DNA of 64,000 nucleotides from Paenisporosarcina macmurdoensis (GCF_042658845.1 NZ_JBHSRI010000018.1:310001-374000), one strand, 5' to 3'. Shown: positions 32,159 through 41,220, counted from the stretch's first letter. The notes: generated by a model not told the origin, from the sequence alone. Made by a program: numbers and translations.

Positions 32159-33390
32159 TTCACAGTTCCTTCCTCTACACCAAGAAGTAGCACGTCGACT
32201 TTGTCGCCTACTGTGAAGCCTCTTGAGCCTCCTGGGAGGACAATGAGCGCATTGCCTCTAGCGATAGAAGATACAGCGTTTGACTTATTGAATCCTGCGG
32301 GTCTTATTGTAGCTCCATCATATACAGCCCGGATAAACCGGCTGAACGGATTTGCTTTTGTGAAATCCTCCGCAAGAACTGCTGTTGTTTGTGGTAAGTA
32401 TATTTTATCGGCACCCATCATTTTCAGTAGAGCAGGTCGTACGAACAATTCGAATCCGGTAAAACAAGCTGAAGGATTGCCAGAAAGTCCGAAAAGATAT
32501 CGCCCGTTTGCCACTGCTACTGTCGTCACACTTCCTGGACGCATTGCCACTTTATTAAATAGTACTTCCGCTCCCAAACGTTCATAAATGGCTGGAAGAA
32601 AGTCAAAATCTCCTACGGAAACACCGCCTGTTGTTATCAAACAGTCTGTTTCTTTCGCGGCACTTTTCACCATTTCTAAGCTTGCTTCAAGATTGTCTGC
32701 TGACAACCCAAACATTTTGCATGAGATGCCCATTCGTGCTAGTTGTGCTGCAATCATCGGACCGTTACTATTGCGTATTTTGCCTGGTGCAAGTGGTTCG
32801 CTGACATCCAGTAGTTCTGTTCCAGTTGATAGGATACCAACAATTGGTTGTTTTGCAACTTGCACCTTGTCATAACCAAACGTAGCAAGCAGTGCTACAG
32901 TTCCGGGATGAATCAAGCTTCCGACTTCGATAATTTCTTCCCCTTCCTTCACGTCCTCACCTTGTAAGGAAACATTTTCAAGTGCATCAAATGGCTTGCG
33001 AATGGTAAAGGAATCACTTGATTCTATGGTCTGCTCAAACATGACAATAGCATCTGCACCAGATGGAAGCGGCGCTCCTGTCATGATTCGAACTGCTTCA
33101 TTTTGGGTTAGAATTTTATTTGACACGATCCCCGCTCCTATATGATCAACGACACTGAATTCGATACGCTTGTCACCTGTCGCACCAACAGAATCTACTG
33201 AACGAATGGCAAACCCATCATATGGGGAGCGATCAAAATGTGGTACATCATGTACCGCTATAATGGGTTGTGCAAGAATTCTTCCATAGCTTTCAAAAAG
33301 ATTCACGGTTTCTTCTCCAAGCAGTTGTGCGTGCTGGATTACACGGTCAATTGCTTCTGCTACAGATATGGGTTTACGCTGTTCCATCAT
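32146..33390 (-). CDS. moeA: Molybdopterin molybdotransferase MoeA
   Basis: Inserts molybdate into adenylated molybdopterin. 414 residues. Motifs include PHFDRSPYDGFAIR, IMTGAPLPSGADAIV, the active-site TTGGVSVGDFDF and GLSGNPSACF. Of the in-frame starts, ATG 33390 has AAGGAG nine bases upstream and gives MMEQRKPISVAEA, the family N-terminus. It heads a six-gene minus-strand run and is divergent from moaC. Confidence 0.95.
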   Translation of the reverse strand: MMEQRKPISVAEAIDRVIQHAQLLGEETVNLFESYGRILAQPIIAVHDVPHFDRSPYDGFAIRSVDSVGATGDKRIEFSVVDHIGAGIVSNKILTQNEAVRIMTGAPLPSGADAIVMFEQTIESSDSFTIRKPFDALENVSLQGEDVKEGEEIIEVGSLIHPGTVALLATFGYDKVQVAKQPIVGILSTGTELLDVSEPLAPGKIRNSNGPMIAAQLARMGISCKMFGLSADNLEASLEMVKSAAKETDCLITTGGVSVGDFDFLPAIYERLGAEVLFNKVAMRPGSVTTVAVANGRYLFGLSGNPSACFTGFELFVRPALLKMMGADKIYLPQTTAVLAEDFTKANPFSRFIRAVYDGATIRPAGFNKSNAVSSIARGNALIVLPGGSRGFTVGDKVDVLLLGVEEGTVKWLL

Positions 33391-33454
33391 CGTCATCAAC
33401 TCCTTAGTCAATCATGATATACTGAATTTATTCAATCCGGAAAGGATGATTCAG

Positions 33455-33943
33455 TTGTCTGAACTCACTCATTTTAACGAACAAGGTCGTGCGAAAATGG
33501 TAGATGTGTCTGAAAAATATGACACGGTCCGAACCGCACGAGCAAAAACATCTATTCTGTTAAACGAAGCTATTTACCATCAGATTAAAGATGGTAGCAA
33601 TAAAAAAGGAGACGTCTTTGCTGTTGCACAAGTTGCTGGCATTATGTCTGCCAAAAATACGGCTCAAATCATTCCGATGTGTCATCCCCTAGCACTTAGC
33701 GGGGTCGATATTGAATTTGAGTGGAATGTCAATAAAGAAGCATCACATTACGAAGTGATTTTGTACGCGGTTGTAAAAACGAAAGGTCCAACTGGCGTGG
33801 AAATGGAAGCTCTCACTGCCGCCTCCGCTGCTGCCCTCACAATTTACGACATGTGCAAAGCGTCTGGTAAAGAAATGGTGATTGGTCCAACAATGTTACT
33901 TGAAAAAACAGGTGGAAAATCTGGCGATTACATCCGAAGCTGA
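33455..33943 (+). CDS. moaC: Cyclic pyranopterin monophosphate synthase MoaC
   Basis: Second enzyme of molybdopterin synthesis. 162 residues from TTG 33455 (LSELTHFNEQGRAKMVD, the normal MoaC start), with AAGGATGA five bases upstream. Key segments KGDVFAVAQVAGIMSAKNT, MCHPLALSGVD and GPTGVEMEALTAAS are intact. It is the only gene of the cluster on the plus strand and its 3' end overlaps convergent moaB by 16 bases. Confidence 0.95.
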   Translation: MSELTHFNEQGRAKMVDVSEKYDTVRTARAKTSILLNEAIYHQIKDGSNKKGDVFAVAQVAGIMSAKNTAQIIPMCHPLALSGVDIEFEWNVNKEASHYEVILYAVVKTKGPTGVEMEALTAASAAALTIYDMCKASGKEMVIGPTMLLEKTGGKSGDYIRS

Positions 33944-34443
33944 CGATGCTTCGTTAGCTCAAATACAATATGCCGGATTTCCGGTAAAATGAGTCTCTCC
34001 ATTGCAAGCTTCACTGCCCCGCGGGAACCTGGTAGGACAAAAACAGCTTTATTCGATGCAACTCCTGCCCCTGCGCGGCTAAGAAGTGCCTTTGTTCCGA
34101 CATCTTCTGTAAAGCTTAAATAACGGAACATCTCGCCAAACCCAGCCATCTCTTTATCGAAAAACGACTGAACAGCTTCAAGAGTTACATCGCGTTTAGC
34201 AATCCCCGTTCCCCCCGTCGTAATAATTGCATCCACACTTTCATTTTTAAGCCACACGGATAAAATTTCACGAATACTTTCAGTGTCGTCTTTCCTCACT
34301 TCATATGCCACTACTTCTAGTTCGTAATCGAGAGCGAGTTGATGCACAAGTGCTCCACTTTGATCGGTGTGCTTCGTCCGTGTATCACTTACCGTTAAAA
34401 CAGCGATTCGAATCTGCCTATCTAATTGAAATGATTGCGACAT
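33928..34443 (-). CDS. moaB: Molybdenum cofactor biosynthesis protein MoaB
   Basis: MogA/MoaB family; adenylates molybdopterin before molybdate insertion by MoeA. 171 residues with AVLTVSDTRT, ITTGGTGIAKRDVT and LPGSRGAVKLAMERLILPE. It overlaps moaC tail to tail by 16 bases, so the two mRNAs are complementary there. Upstream moeB is 21 bases away. Confidence 0.94.
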   Translation of the reverse strand: MSQSFQLDRQIRIAVLTVSDTRTKHTDQSGALVHQLALDYELEVVAYEVRKDDTESIREILSVWLKNESVDAIITTGGTGIAKRDVTLEAVQSFFDKEMAGFGEMFRYLSFTEDVGTKALLSRAGAGVASNKAVFVLPGSRGAVKLAMERLILPEIRHIVFELTKHRQLRM

Positions 34444-34464
34444 TTGGATAACTCCCTCTCGTAT

Positions 34465-35484
34465 TTAACCGAATAACTGATGATACAGTTTCCGACCTTC
34501 CGAAACATTTCGGATACCATGGATGAGAAGACGACCGTTGCCGAACAGTATCATACGGTGATTGAAGATATGTAACTCGACAAAATAAGGTGTACGCTTC
34601 ACAGGAACTTGCATGTGTCTGCCAATTGATTCTGCGTCGTCTAAGGTAATGGGACGTTGTGGATCAGGCAGTACTTGTACCGCATCTCGCCCACACAGAA
34701 CAGCATATGTTTGTCTGATTGAAGAATCCAGTGACGGGAATGTTGGCTGAACGCCACATGTTTCACAGTGCTTGTTTTGAATGCGGGAAATACCGATATC
34801 CAACTGCGTATTTTCCCATAAGTTGAAATGATGCACTTTTTTCCGCATAGCTTCCTGGTTGCCGCTTAACCACTTAATTGCCTCCGCACATTGCAAGGCA
34901 GCTGTGATCTGTACAGCAGGCGAAATAATACCTGCTGTATCACACGTTTCATTGATAGCGGGAAGGACAGGAATTAAGCAACGAAAGCAAGCCGATTCAC
35001 CTGGTATGAAAGGAAAGATAACTCCTGAGCTTCCAACGCACGCGCCGTAAATCCAGGGTACTCCATGTTTCACGGCGGCATCACTGATTAACAGTCGTGT
35101 TTCAAAGTTATCAGTTGCATCCATAATGAGTGTGCTAGCGGATGCAAGCTTTTCGATGAGTTGTGCATCTAGATTATCAAGATATGTGTATAACCGAACG
35201 TCACCACGTATCGCTTTCAATCGTTTTTCTGCAACAGTCACTTTTGGTAACATCTGCGCAGCGTCTTGTTCCGTGAACAGCTGCTGTCGTTGTAAATTCG
35301 ATATCTCTACATAGTCACGGTCGACCAGATGAATCTCACCAACCCCAGCCCGGACTAATGTTTCAACGATGGAAGAGCCGAGTGCACCACAACCAATTAC
35401 AGTGACCACAGTTTTCTCAATATTCATCTGCCCTTGAATTCCTATTGGTTTAAATAAAGTTTGTCTTGAATAGCGTTCATCCAC
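34465..35484 (-). CDS. moeB: MoeB/ThiF-type adenylyltransferase
   Basis: E1-like enzyme that adenylates the C-terminal Gly of MoaD (and possibly ThiS). 339 residues: dinucleotide motif VIGCGALGSSIVETL, catalytic Arg region RQQLF, two zinc CxxC pairs (CFRC and CETC). A C-terminal extension of about 90 residues follows the second CxxC pair, lacks the rhodanese active-site Cys and is common in Bacillus MoeB. 15 bases downstream of narK. Confidence 0.9.
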   Translation of the reverse strand: MDERYSRQTLFKPIGIQGQMNIEKTVVTVIGCGALGSSIVETLVRAGVGEIHLVDRDYVEISNLQRQQLFTEQDAAQMLPKVTVAEKRLKAIRGDVRLYTYLDNLDAQLIEKLASASTLIMDATDNFETRLLISDAAVKHGVPWIYGACVGSSGVIFPFIPGESACFRCLIPVLPAINETCDTAGIISPAVQITAALQCAEAIKWLSGNQEAMRKKVHHFNLWENTQLDIGISRIQNKHCETCGVQPTFPSLDSSIRQTYAVLCGRDAVQVLPDPQRPITLDDAESIGRHMQVPVKRTPYFVELHIFNHRMILFGNGRLLIHGIRNVSEGRKLYHQLFG

Positions 35485-35499
35485 TGAAAGTCTCTCCTT

Positions 35500-37029
35500 T
35501 CAATTAGCGGGCACTCGCTCAAATCCACCCTTCTTTTCAATTTCAGATGTGATGTCAGTGAAAGTTCCTACATAGCGGATGTTTTCGCCCGTATCATCTT
35601 TAACTGCGCTAATGTTCAACCATTGCAAGTACTCTTCTCCACTTTTCCTCTTATTCCAGATTTCCCCTTGCCACATTCCATGCTCTTGAATGTCTTTCCA
35701 CATATCTTGGTAGAAATTTTTCGATTGTCGTTCAGACTTCATCATGCTAGGGTTTTGACCGATGACATCCTGTTCGTCAAAGCCGGTCAATTTTGTGAAA
35801 GCTGGATTGACCTTCTTGATTTTTCCATTAACATCTGTCACGAGAATCCCTTGACCGGTCGAATTGAACACTTCTGAAGACAGCACAAGACGGTCCTGAA
35901 AATACATCCAAACGACGAGTACAAGACTGGCTAAAGCCACTTGTGATAACAGCATAAAGCCAATTGAATACTGACCGGTGATGGAGTAGATTGCAGATAG
36001 CAACAGCGGTGGAAAGAAACCTCCGAGCCCTCCCATCATGGACACAATCCCATTGACAATTCCGGCCTGTTTGTTGAAATAAAATGGTACCAGTTTAAAT
36101 ATGACCCCGTTACCAATTCCTGCGCCTACCGCAATGGCTAAACTACCGACTGTGTATAGAGTAATAGACGGAGAGAATGCAAGAATAATGGCTGCAACTG
36201 TATAGACAAAGAACGCACCCATTAACAAGATGAGTGGCTGTAATTTATCCGCGAGCCAACCGCCTACTGGGCGAAGGAATGTGGCAACTGCAATAAATCC
36301 TGCAGTTCGCATCCCTGCATCCACTTTTTCCAAGCCGAAATTCGTTACAAGGAAGTTTGGTAGATAGATTGTGAAAGCAACAAATGAGCCAAAGGTAATA
36401 AAATAAAATAGCGAAAAAATCCATAGTTTTTCATTTTTGTAGACGCCTTTAATCTGCTCAAATATGGGTGTTTTGACTTTAACTTCATGTCTATCTCCAA
36501 AAAAGAAGTTTAATGCTGCAAAAATTAGCAAGAGGATTAAGTACAGTTTTACAGTTGCTGACCATCCGATTTGCGTAGCAACTAAAGGTGCTGAAAACGT
36601 TGTAATTGCTGTACCGATATTACCTACCCCGTATATCCCGTTGACCAGACCATGCTTTTCCTTAGGATAGTATTTAGGTAATGATGTTACTCCGACTGAG
36701 AACACTGCTCCCCCTATACCGAGGAACAAACCACCGATAATTAAATCTGTAACAGTGGAAGCCTCACTTATGTAAAATACCGGAAACAAAAGGAGGATAA
36801 AACTGACTAGAAAAATAACACGTGCCCCAAATACATTTGCATAATAGCCAAGCGGAATTCGTAAAATCGAGCCTAATACGACCGGAATTGCTGTCAAGAT
36901 TGCCAATCTCTCTGGTGGAATAGTAATATCTTCACTGATAAATGGCATAAGAGAGGAAATGATTACCCAAACCATAAATCCCACAACTAAGTTCAACGTT
37001 TGAAGCGTCAACTGTACCTTCTTAATCAT
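35500..37029 (-). CDS. narK: Nitrate/nitrite transporter NarK with C-terminal PAS domain
   Basis: About 509 residues. The first ~378 form a 12-helix nitrate/nitrite MFS transporter; signature Gly-rich segments GVGNIGTAITTFSAP and NGIVSMMGGLGGFFPP hold the nitrate-site residues of the NarK family. After the last helix (LVVWMYFQDRL) comes a complete PAS domain (~385-500: VFNSTGQGILVTDVNGKIKKVN, FTKLTGFDEQDVIGQNP, the NISAVKDDTGENIRYVGTFTDIT core). Ordinary NarK proteins end near 400 residues. ATG 37029 with AAAGGTGAG upstream; a GTG at 37047 is inside that region. The PAS could sense redox state or ligand and gate transport; inference. Confidence 0.92.
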   Translation of the reverse strand: MIKKVQLTLQTLNLVVGFMVWVIISSLMPFISEDITIPPERLAILTAIPVVLGSILRIPLGYYANVFGARVIFLVSFILLLFPVFYISEASTVTDLIIGGLFLGIGGAVFSVGVTSLPKYYPKEKHGLVNGIYGVGNIGTAITTFSAPLVATQIGWSATVKLYLILLLIFAALNFFFGDRHEVKVKTPIFEQIKGVYKNEKLWIFSLFYFITFGSFVAFTIYLPNFLVTNFGLEKVDAGMRTAGFIAVATFLRPVGGWLADKLQPLILLMGAFFVYTVAAIILAFSPSITLYTVGSLAIAVGAGIGNGVIFKLVPFYFNKQAGIVNGIVSMMGGLGGFFPPLLLSAIYSITGQYSIGFMLLSQVALASLVLVVWMYFQDRLVLSSEVFNSTGQGILVTDVNGKIKKVNPAFTKLTGFDEQDVIGQNPSMMKSERQSKNFYQDMWKDIQEHGMWQGEIWNKRKSGEEYLQWLNISAVKDDTGENIRYVGTFTDITSEIEKKGGFERVPAN

Positions 37030-37120
37030 CCAACTCACCTTTTTCACGTAGTTTTCATTACAACTAGTTTCATATCGATTCCTTGTCTTTATTGTAGCTT
37101 CTGAAACTATTCTTTTTAAT

Positions 37121-37155
37121 AAGGGAGTCCCCTCACGTTGAAAAGGGAATCCCTT
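37121..37155. promoter_or_regulatory. Two GGGA-TCCC inverted repeats upstream of narK
   Basis: AAGGGAGTCCCCT (37121) and AAGGGAATCCCTT (37143) lie about 100 bases upstream of narK. Related elements precede narG and the 50.4-kb hemerythrin gene; see findings. They may also form a hairpin with each other. Confidence 0.5.
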
Positions 37156-37159
37156 AAAA

Positions 37160-37195
37160 TAAAAAAAACCACTTCACAAGGAAGCAGCTGGAATG
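37160..37195 (-). terminator. Weak terminator after the hemerythrin gene
   Basis: Short stem CTTC / GAAG with outer CCA / TGG on the minus strand and a run of eight T. Confidence 0.45.
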
Positions 37196-37198
37196 ATC

Positions 37199-37726
37199 TT
37201 ATGTGATAAGCGTATTCATTTTTACAAATAATTCATCGTGATCGACCGCTTTCATCAGCTTTTCGGCCATTGGGAATAGTACCGTTTCTTCTTTCACAAA
37301 GTGGACAGTTAGTACCTCAAATGCTTCACCTGCATTTGCAGCCACTGTTTTGATATCATCAAGTGAAAACAAATCGATATTGCCCCGAGTATGGTGGAAG
37401 AAATGGCCGATGTAGCCATCGATTTCTTGATGTTCTTCTTGAATTCCAACGAGTGGTCCTTGTTCAAAAACAATATAGCTACCAAGGGCAGGAAAGAAAT
37501 GCTCTTCTTCTTTGTCTGTATGGTTCTTTAACGGTTCCACGAATTGAAATAAAAGTTGACGAAGTTGTTTCAATTTATCACGACCGACTTCAAGACTCAT
37601 TCCATCCTGCTCAAACTCTATGACAATAGCATGCCATTCTTCCATTAGATACGATAAATACTTGTGCTCATTTTCGAGTAGCCGCATACCTGGCTCTGAA
37701 AACCGCAGTATTGCTTGTTCAGCCAT
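37199..37726 (-). CDS. Hemerythrin-domain protein of the nar operon
   Basis: About 175 residues, four-helix bundle with the HHE pattern: ENEHKYLSYL, KNHTDKEEEHFFPAL, GIQEEHQEIDGY and LTVHFVKEETVLFPM supply His/Glu ligands for a di-iron site. Possible roles: oxygen or NO binding. It directly follows nreC on the same strand. ATG 37726 has GGGAGGG upstream; an ATG at 37750, abutting the nreC stop, is also in frame. Confidence 0.88.
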   Translation of the reverse strand: MAEQAILRFSEPGMRLLENEHKYLSYLMEEWHAIVIEFEQDGMSLEVGRDKLKQLRQLLFQFVEPLKNHTDKEEEHFFPALGSYIVFEQGPLVGIQEEHQEIDGYIGHFFHHTRGNIDLFSLDDIKTVAANAGEAFEVLTVHFVKEETVLFPMAEKLMKAVDHDELFVKMNTLIT

Positions 37727-37750
37727 GGGGAAATCCCTCCCTGTTGTCAT

Positions 37751-38398
37751 TTAAAAGTTCAACAATTTTTTCTTCATTGCGTATTCAACCAATTCTGGCC
37801 GGCTCTTGAGGTTCAGTTTTGACATGATTTTCGCTTTATGCGCTTCTACGGTTTTAACAGAAATGAATAGTTTTTGTGCAATTTCCTTGTTGCCATAGCC
37901 TTTAGCAATTAGCGGCAAAACTTCAATTTCACGCTTCGACAGCAATTCAAATGGATCTGCCTGCTTGACTTTTTGGTCCTTGTTGACAAATTCACGGACG
38001 AGAGATGTCGCCATCTTCGGATGTATGTAAGTTCCACCCGTATAGATCGTTCGGATAGCGAGCAGTAATTCTTCATCAGGAGCATTTTTGAGCATATAAC
38101 CAGAAGCTCCGTTTTTCAAAACATAAAACAAATACTCTTCATCATCGTGCATCGTCAGAATGAGGATTTTCGTTTGTGGAAAATCTTCTTTAATTTTGCC
38201 AGTGGCAATCAATCCACTTTCACCTGGTGGCATACTTAGATCTAGAATGAGAATGTCCGGTTGGTGTTTGGCTACCATGCGATATGCCTCAATACCATCT
38301 GCTGCCAACGCAACCACTTCCATGTCCGATTGGTAGTTGAGAATCATCGAAAACCCGCTCCGTACAATTGCGTGATCATCCGCTATGACAATTTTCAT
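37751..38398 (-). CDS. nreC: Response regulator NreC
   Basis: 215-residue NarL/LuxR-type regulator: receiver domain with phospho-Asp in DILILDLSMPPGESG and a C-terminal LuxR HTH (LSKREIEVLPLIAKGYGNKEIAQKLFISVKTVEAHKAKIMSKL). In Staphylococcus, NreC-P activates narGHJI, nir and narT. Adjacent NreB and NreA justify the name. Start 38398 has AAGGATGAA upstream. Confidence 0.93.
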   Translation of the reverse strand: MKIVIADDHAIVRSGFSMILNYQSDMEVVALAADGIEAYRMVAKHQPDILILDLSMPPGESGLIATGKIKEDFPQTKILILTMHDDEEYLFYVLKNGASGYMLKNAPDEELLLAIRTIYTGGTYIHPKMATSLVREFVNKDQKVKQADPFELLSKREIEVLPLIAKGYGNKEIAQKLFISVKTVEAHKAKIMSKLNLKSRPELVEYAMKKKLLNF

Positions 38399-38404
38399 AA
38401 TAGT

Positions 38405-39493
38405 TCATCCTTCCTTTGGGAAATCTCCCACAGGTACGTTCAAGAGTACCTTTGTTCCTTTGCCGATAACCGAAGATACTTCAAAGTCCCCAAAGACAAT
38501 TTCTGAGCGTTCACGCATACCAAATAGTCCAAGACCTGTTCCAATCGGTTTATCTCCGTAGACAAAACCAATTCCTTCATCCTGTACAATCAGATGCAAT
38601 GTATGTTCTTGTTCAAATAGGAACACTTGGACGACATCTACTTGTGCATATTTAATCGAGTTCAGGATAGCTTCCTGACATACTCTATAAATGATCGTTT
38701 CGATTTCACTACCGTAACGCTTTTTAGAGATATTTGAAGTAAATTCAACATTCAAGCCATAACTCTGTTGAATTCGTTTGAAATGGGAACGAAACGCTGC
38801 TTCTAAACCCAAATCATCAAGAGCTGCTGGCCGAAGTTCAACTGATAAGTTTCTAATATCATCTAGCAGTCTTGTCATTGTAGCTTCAGTCTGCTTCATT
38901 TTTTTTAAGACTTCCTCTTCGGAAGTCATGTACTTAATTACGCGAATATCTACTAAAGCACTCAGCAATTCTTGCGCCACGCCATCATGTAATTCGCGTG
39001 ATATTCGTATGCGTTCATTTTCCTGAGCTTTAATAACGTCCTTCATCATAGTGTTTTGATACAATTTTTCTTGGGTTTTGAATTGCTTAGACAAGTTCCT
39101 GAGCATGAAAACTCGGATGCTATTTTCTGAATCAATCGTATGAAAAGTCGCTGCGTAAGGAACAACCCCGATGTTTTTTGTCTCCAAATATACTTGAAAA
39201 GAAGAAAAATCTTCCGGTTGAGAACTACTTAAATAACAATTGAGGCATGTATGAAGATCTTTCTCGCTCGTATAACCTCTGCAAGCCTGACAAATTGCTT
39301 TTTCGGCACCTTGTATGAGCTGTTTCAGCACTTCACCGTCCACAATCTTTTCTGCTGCAGGATTTAGGGCAAGTGCTGTCCCTTCCTTGTCAAAAAAGAA
39401 TATGGCTTCTGTGCTATTTTCATACATGTTCATCATCATAGCACTCAACTGATCATTTTTTATGGGCATCAATCCAGCATTAGATCTTTCCAT
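38405..39493 (-). CDS. nreB: Oxygen-sensing histidine kinase NreB
   Basis: About 362 residues, soluble. The N-terminal PAS domain carries four Cys with spacing CX2CX11CX2C (CQAC...CLNC), identical to the spacing of the oxygen-labile [4Fe-4S] site of Staphylococcus carnosus NreB. The HisKA_3 dimerisation box is RISRELHDGVAQELLSAL with the phospho-His, and the ATPase domain has EAILNSIKYA and GTGLGLFGMRER. ATG 39493 with GGTGAT upstream is preferred and overlaps nreA by 14 bases. Confidence 0.93.
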   Translation of the reverse strand: MERSNAGLMPIKNDQLSAMMMNMYENSTEAIFFFDKEGTALALNPAAEKIVDGEVLKQLIQGAEKAICQACRGYTSEKDLHTCLNCYLSSSQPEDFSSFQVYLETKNIGVVPYAATFHTIDSENSIRVFMLRNLSKQFKTQEKLYQNTMMKDVIKAQENERIRISRELHDGVAQELLSALVDIRVIKYMTSEEEVLKKMKQTEATMTRLLDDIRNLSVELRPAALDDLGLEAAFRSHFKRIQQSYGLNVEFTSNISKKRYGSEIETIIYRVCQEAILNSIKYAQVDVVQVFLFEQEHTLHLIVQDEGIGFVYGDKPIGTGLGLFGMRERSEIVFGDFEVSSVIGKGTKVLLNVPVGDFPKEG

Positions 39494-39926
39494 CCAAATC
39501 ACCAATTCCATTCTCTGACATTTCAAGCAAGCGTGACATTAATTCCTCTGTCATCTGTTGACTTTCACGAAATCCTCCCAGTAGAACACCCGCAACACGC
39601 CCATCATGATATAAGGGTAAGGCAGCGATACTTGTTAGCTTTTCCATGATCAGAATCGGATAATTGAACAAATTCTCTTTGTCTACAAATTCAGAAATAG
39701 ATGCCAGTAAAAATGGTTTCCCTGTCTTAAAAACAAGACCGGCAACCCCTCTGCCTGATTTAAGTACAAGTCGTTTGAAGCGATCGTTTAGATTCCCTGA
39801 AGCATATTGCCATTTCAGTACATATTGGTTTTCCGCAGTTTCAACAAGCGCTAACGCGATAATATCGCAACCAGTGGCGGCACGGATACGGTCAATTTCT
39901 GTTTGATAGTCCGCTTTGATCGTCAT
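39480..39926 (-). CDS. nreA: Nitrate receptor NreA (GAF domain)
   Basis: 148-residue single GAF domain. In Staphylococcus NreA binds nitrate and restrains NreB phosphorylation when nitrate is absent. Visible segments: IDRIRAATGCDIIALALVE, LKSGRGVAGLVFKTGKP, IAALPLYHDGRVAGVLLGG. ATG 39926 with TAGGAG upstream; the longer frame starting at 39959 would run through a terminator-like hairpin. First gene of nreABC, just after narI. Confidence 0.9.
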   Translation of the reverse strand: MTIKADYQTEIDRIRAATGCDIIALALVETAENQYVLKWQYASGNLNDRFKRLVLKSGRGVAGLVFKTGKPFLLASISEFVDKENLFNYPILIMEKLTSIAALPLYHDGRVAGVLLGGFRESQQMTEELMSRLLEMSENGIGDLDGKI

Positions 39927-39942
39927 AATAATGTCTCCTATT

Positions 39943-39971
39943 AAAAAGAAAAGAGGCATATACCTCTTTTC
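39943..39971 (-). terminator. Terminator or attenuator between narI and nreA
   Basis: Perfect 9-bp stem GAAAAGAGG / CCTCTTTTC, 6-base loop, followed by TTTTTAA on the minus strand. It sits in the 48-base narI-nreA gap and would lower nreABC expression from the nar promoter. Confidence 0.7.
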
Positions 39972-39974
39972 AAT

Positions 39975-40655
39975 TTAGTTTGTTTTATGTTTCCTGTAAA
40001 GGATATAACTTCTACCAACATAAATCAATGGAACGCTCCACACATGTACGAGTCGTGTAAATGGCCAAAGTGCAAAAATAGCAAAACCAGCAAGTACATG
40101 AATTTTAAATGACAGTGGTACTCCAGACATTAACGCAGGATCTGGACGTAAAAAGAACAAATCACGGAACCAAACCGAAATCGAATCACGGTAATCGAAT
40201 TCAGGCTGTACAACATTTGTTACAAGGGTAGCGTACATTCCCATTAAGACGATAAATAGAAGCAAAGAATTAACAACTAAATCGGAGGCTGAGCTTAACA
40301 TACGGACACTTCTTATCGTGAAACGCCTAAATGTCAGGATAATCATTCCTAGAAGGGTCATAAAACCGAAAAACCCACCCACATAGATGGCCCCGATATG
40401 ATAAAGATGATCATTTACGCCGACTGCATGTAGCCACGATTTCGGGATTCCAAGTCCCGAAACATGGCCCAAAATAACTGGTATGATACCCAGGTGAAAG
40501 AGAATACTGCCAATCATCAATTGTTTCTTTTCAATAAATTCACTTGATTTTGCTGTCCAATGGAATTGGTCTGTCCTGTATCTATAAATATGTCCGAAAA
40601 TAAATATAGCCATACAAATGTAAGGGAATATCACCCATAAAAATTGATTAACCAT
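39975..40655 (-). CDS. narI: Respiratory nitrate reductase gamma subunit NarI
   Basis: Di-haem cytochrome b membrane anchor that oxidises menaquinol and passes electrons to NarH. 226 residues, five helices; haem His ligands are expected in FIFGHIYRY, FHLGIIPVILGH, and FKIHVLAG/TRLVHVWSVP. Overlaps narJ by 8 bases. Confidence 0.96.
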   Translation of the reverse strand: MVNQFLWVIFPYICMAIFIFGHIYRYRTDQFHWTAKSSEFIEKKQLMIGSILFHLGIIPVILGHVSGLGIPKSWLHAVGVNDHLYHIGAIYVGGFFGFMTLLGMIILTFRRFTIRSVRMLSSASDLVVNSLLLFIVLMGMYATLVTNVVQPEFDYRDSISVWFRDLFFLRPDPALMSGVPLSFKIHVLAGFAIFALWPFTRLVHVWSVPLIYVGRSYILYRKHKTN

Positions 40656-41220
40656 GTTGGGCTGGAGCCCCCTGATCTATACAAACTTTAAACGTTTCCC
40701 GCAATCCTTTCACGAGGTGAAAGTAAGGACTCTCTTGTTTTTTAAGTGAATCCAATAAATGATAGGTTCCATCTTCAAGAACAGCAATCAACATTCCAAA
40801 ACTGTCTGGTGCTCGCGAATCGCCTATCCATTCTGCCGCGTACAGAAACTCACACATAAGTGGAAGGAAATCCGATAACTCCTCCTCTGGCATTTCGAGA
40901 CCGAACATTTCATACATCACTTTTAATTTGGCCAGCATTTGACCGCGTTCTTTAGCGTCTTCAAATTTGAAATATGTCATGAACAATGTAGAATCTTTTT
41001 GGAAATCAAAGGTTTCTGTATACAGTTCTTTAATATCATCCAGGTTTGGATGTTGCATTAAAGACAAATACGATTTCACATGTTCATAAGCTGGATGGTT
41101 CGAATCAAAAGTGTCTTCAATAAGTGACGGGTGAAAGTCTAACTTTTTGGGATAAGAAAGCTGATGGGCAAAAAAACCGAATGAATGTTTATAATCGTAT
41201 AACTTTTCGAGATTAATCAC
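40648..41220 (-). CDS. narJ: Nitrate reductase assembly chaperone NarJ
   Basis: 190-residue all-helical TorD-like chaperone that holds apo-NarG for cofactor insertion; not part of the final enzyme. Characteristic PEEELSDFLPLMCEFLYAAE motif present. Overlaps narH by 8 bases and narI by 8. Confidence 0.94.
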   Translation of the reverse strand: MINLEKLYDYKHSFGFFAHQLSYPKKLDFHPSLIEDTFDSNHPAYEHVKSYLSLMQHPNLDDIKELYTETFDFQKDSTLFMTYFKFEDAKERGQMLAKLKVMYEMFGLEMPEEELSDFLPLMCEFLYAAEWIGDSRAPDSFGMLIAVLEDGTYHLLDSLKKQESPYFHLVKGLRETFKVCIDQGAPAQHG

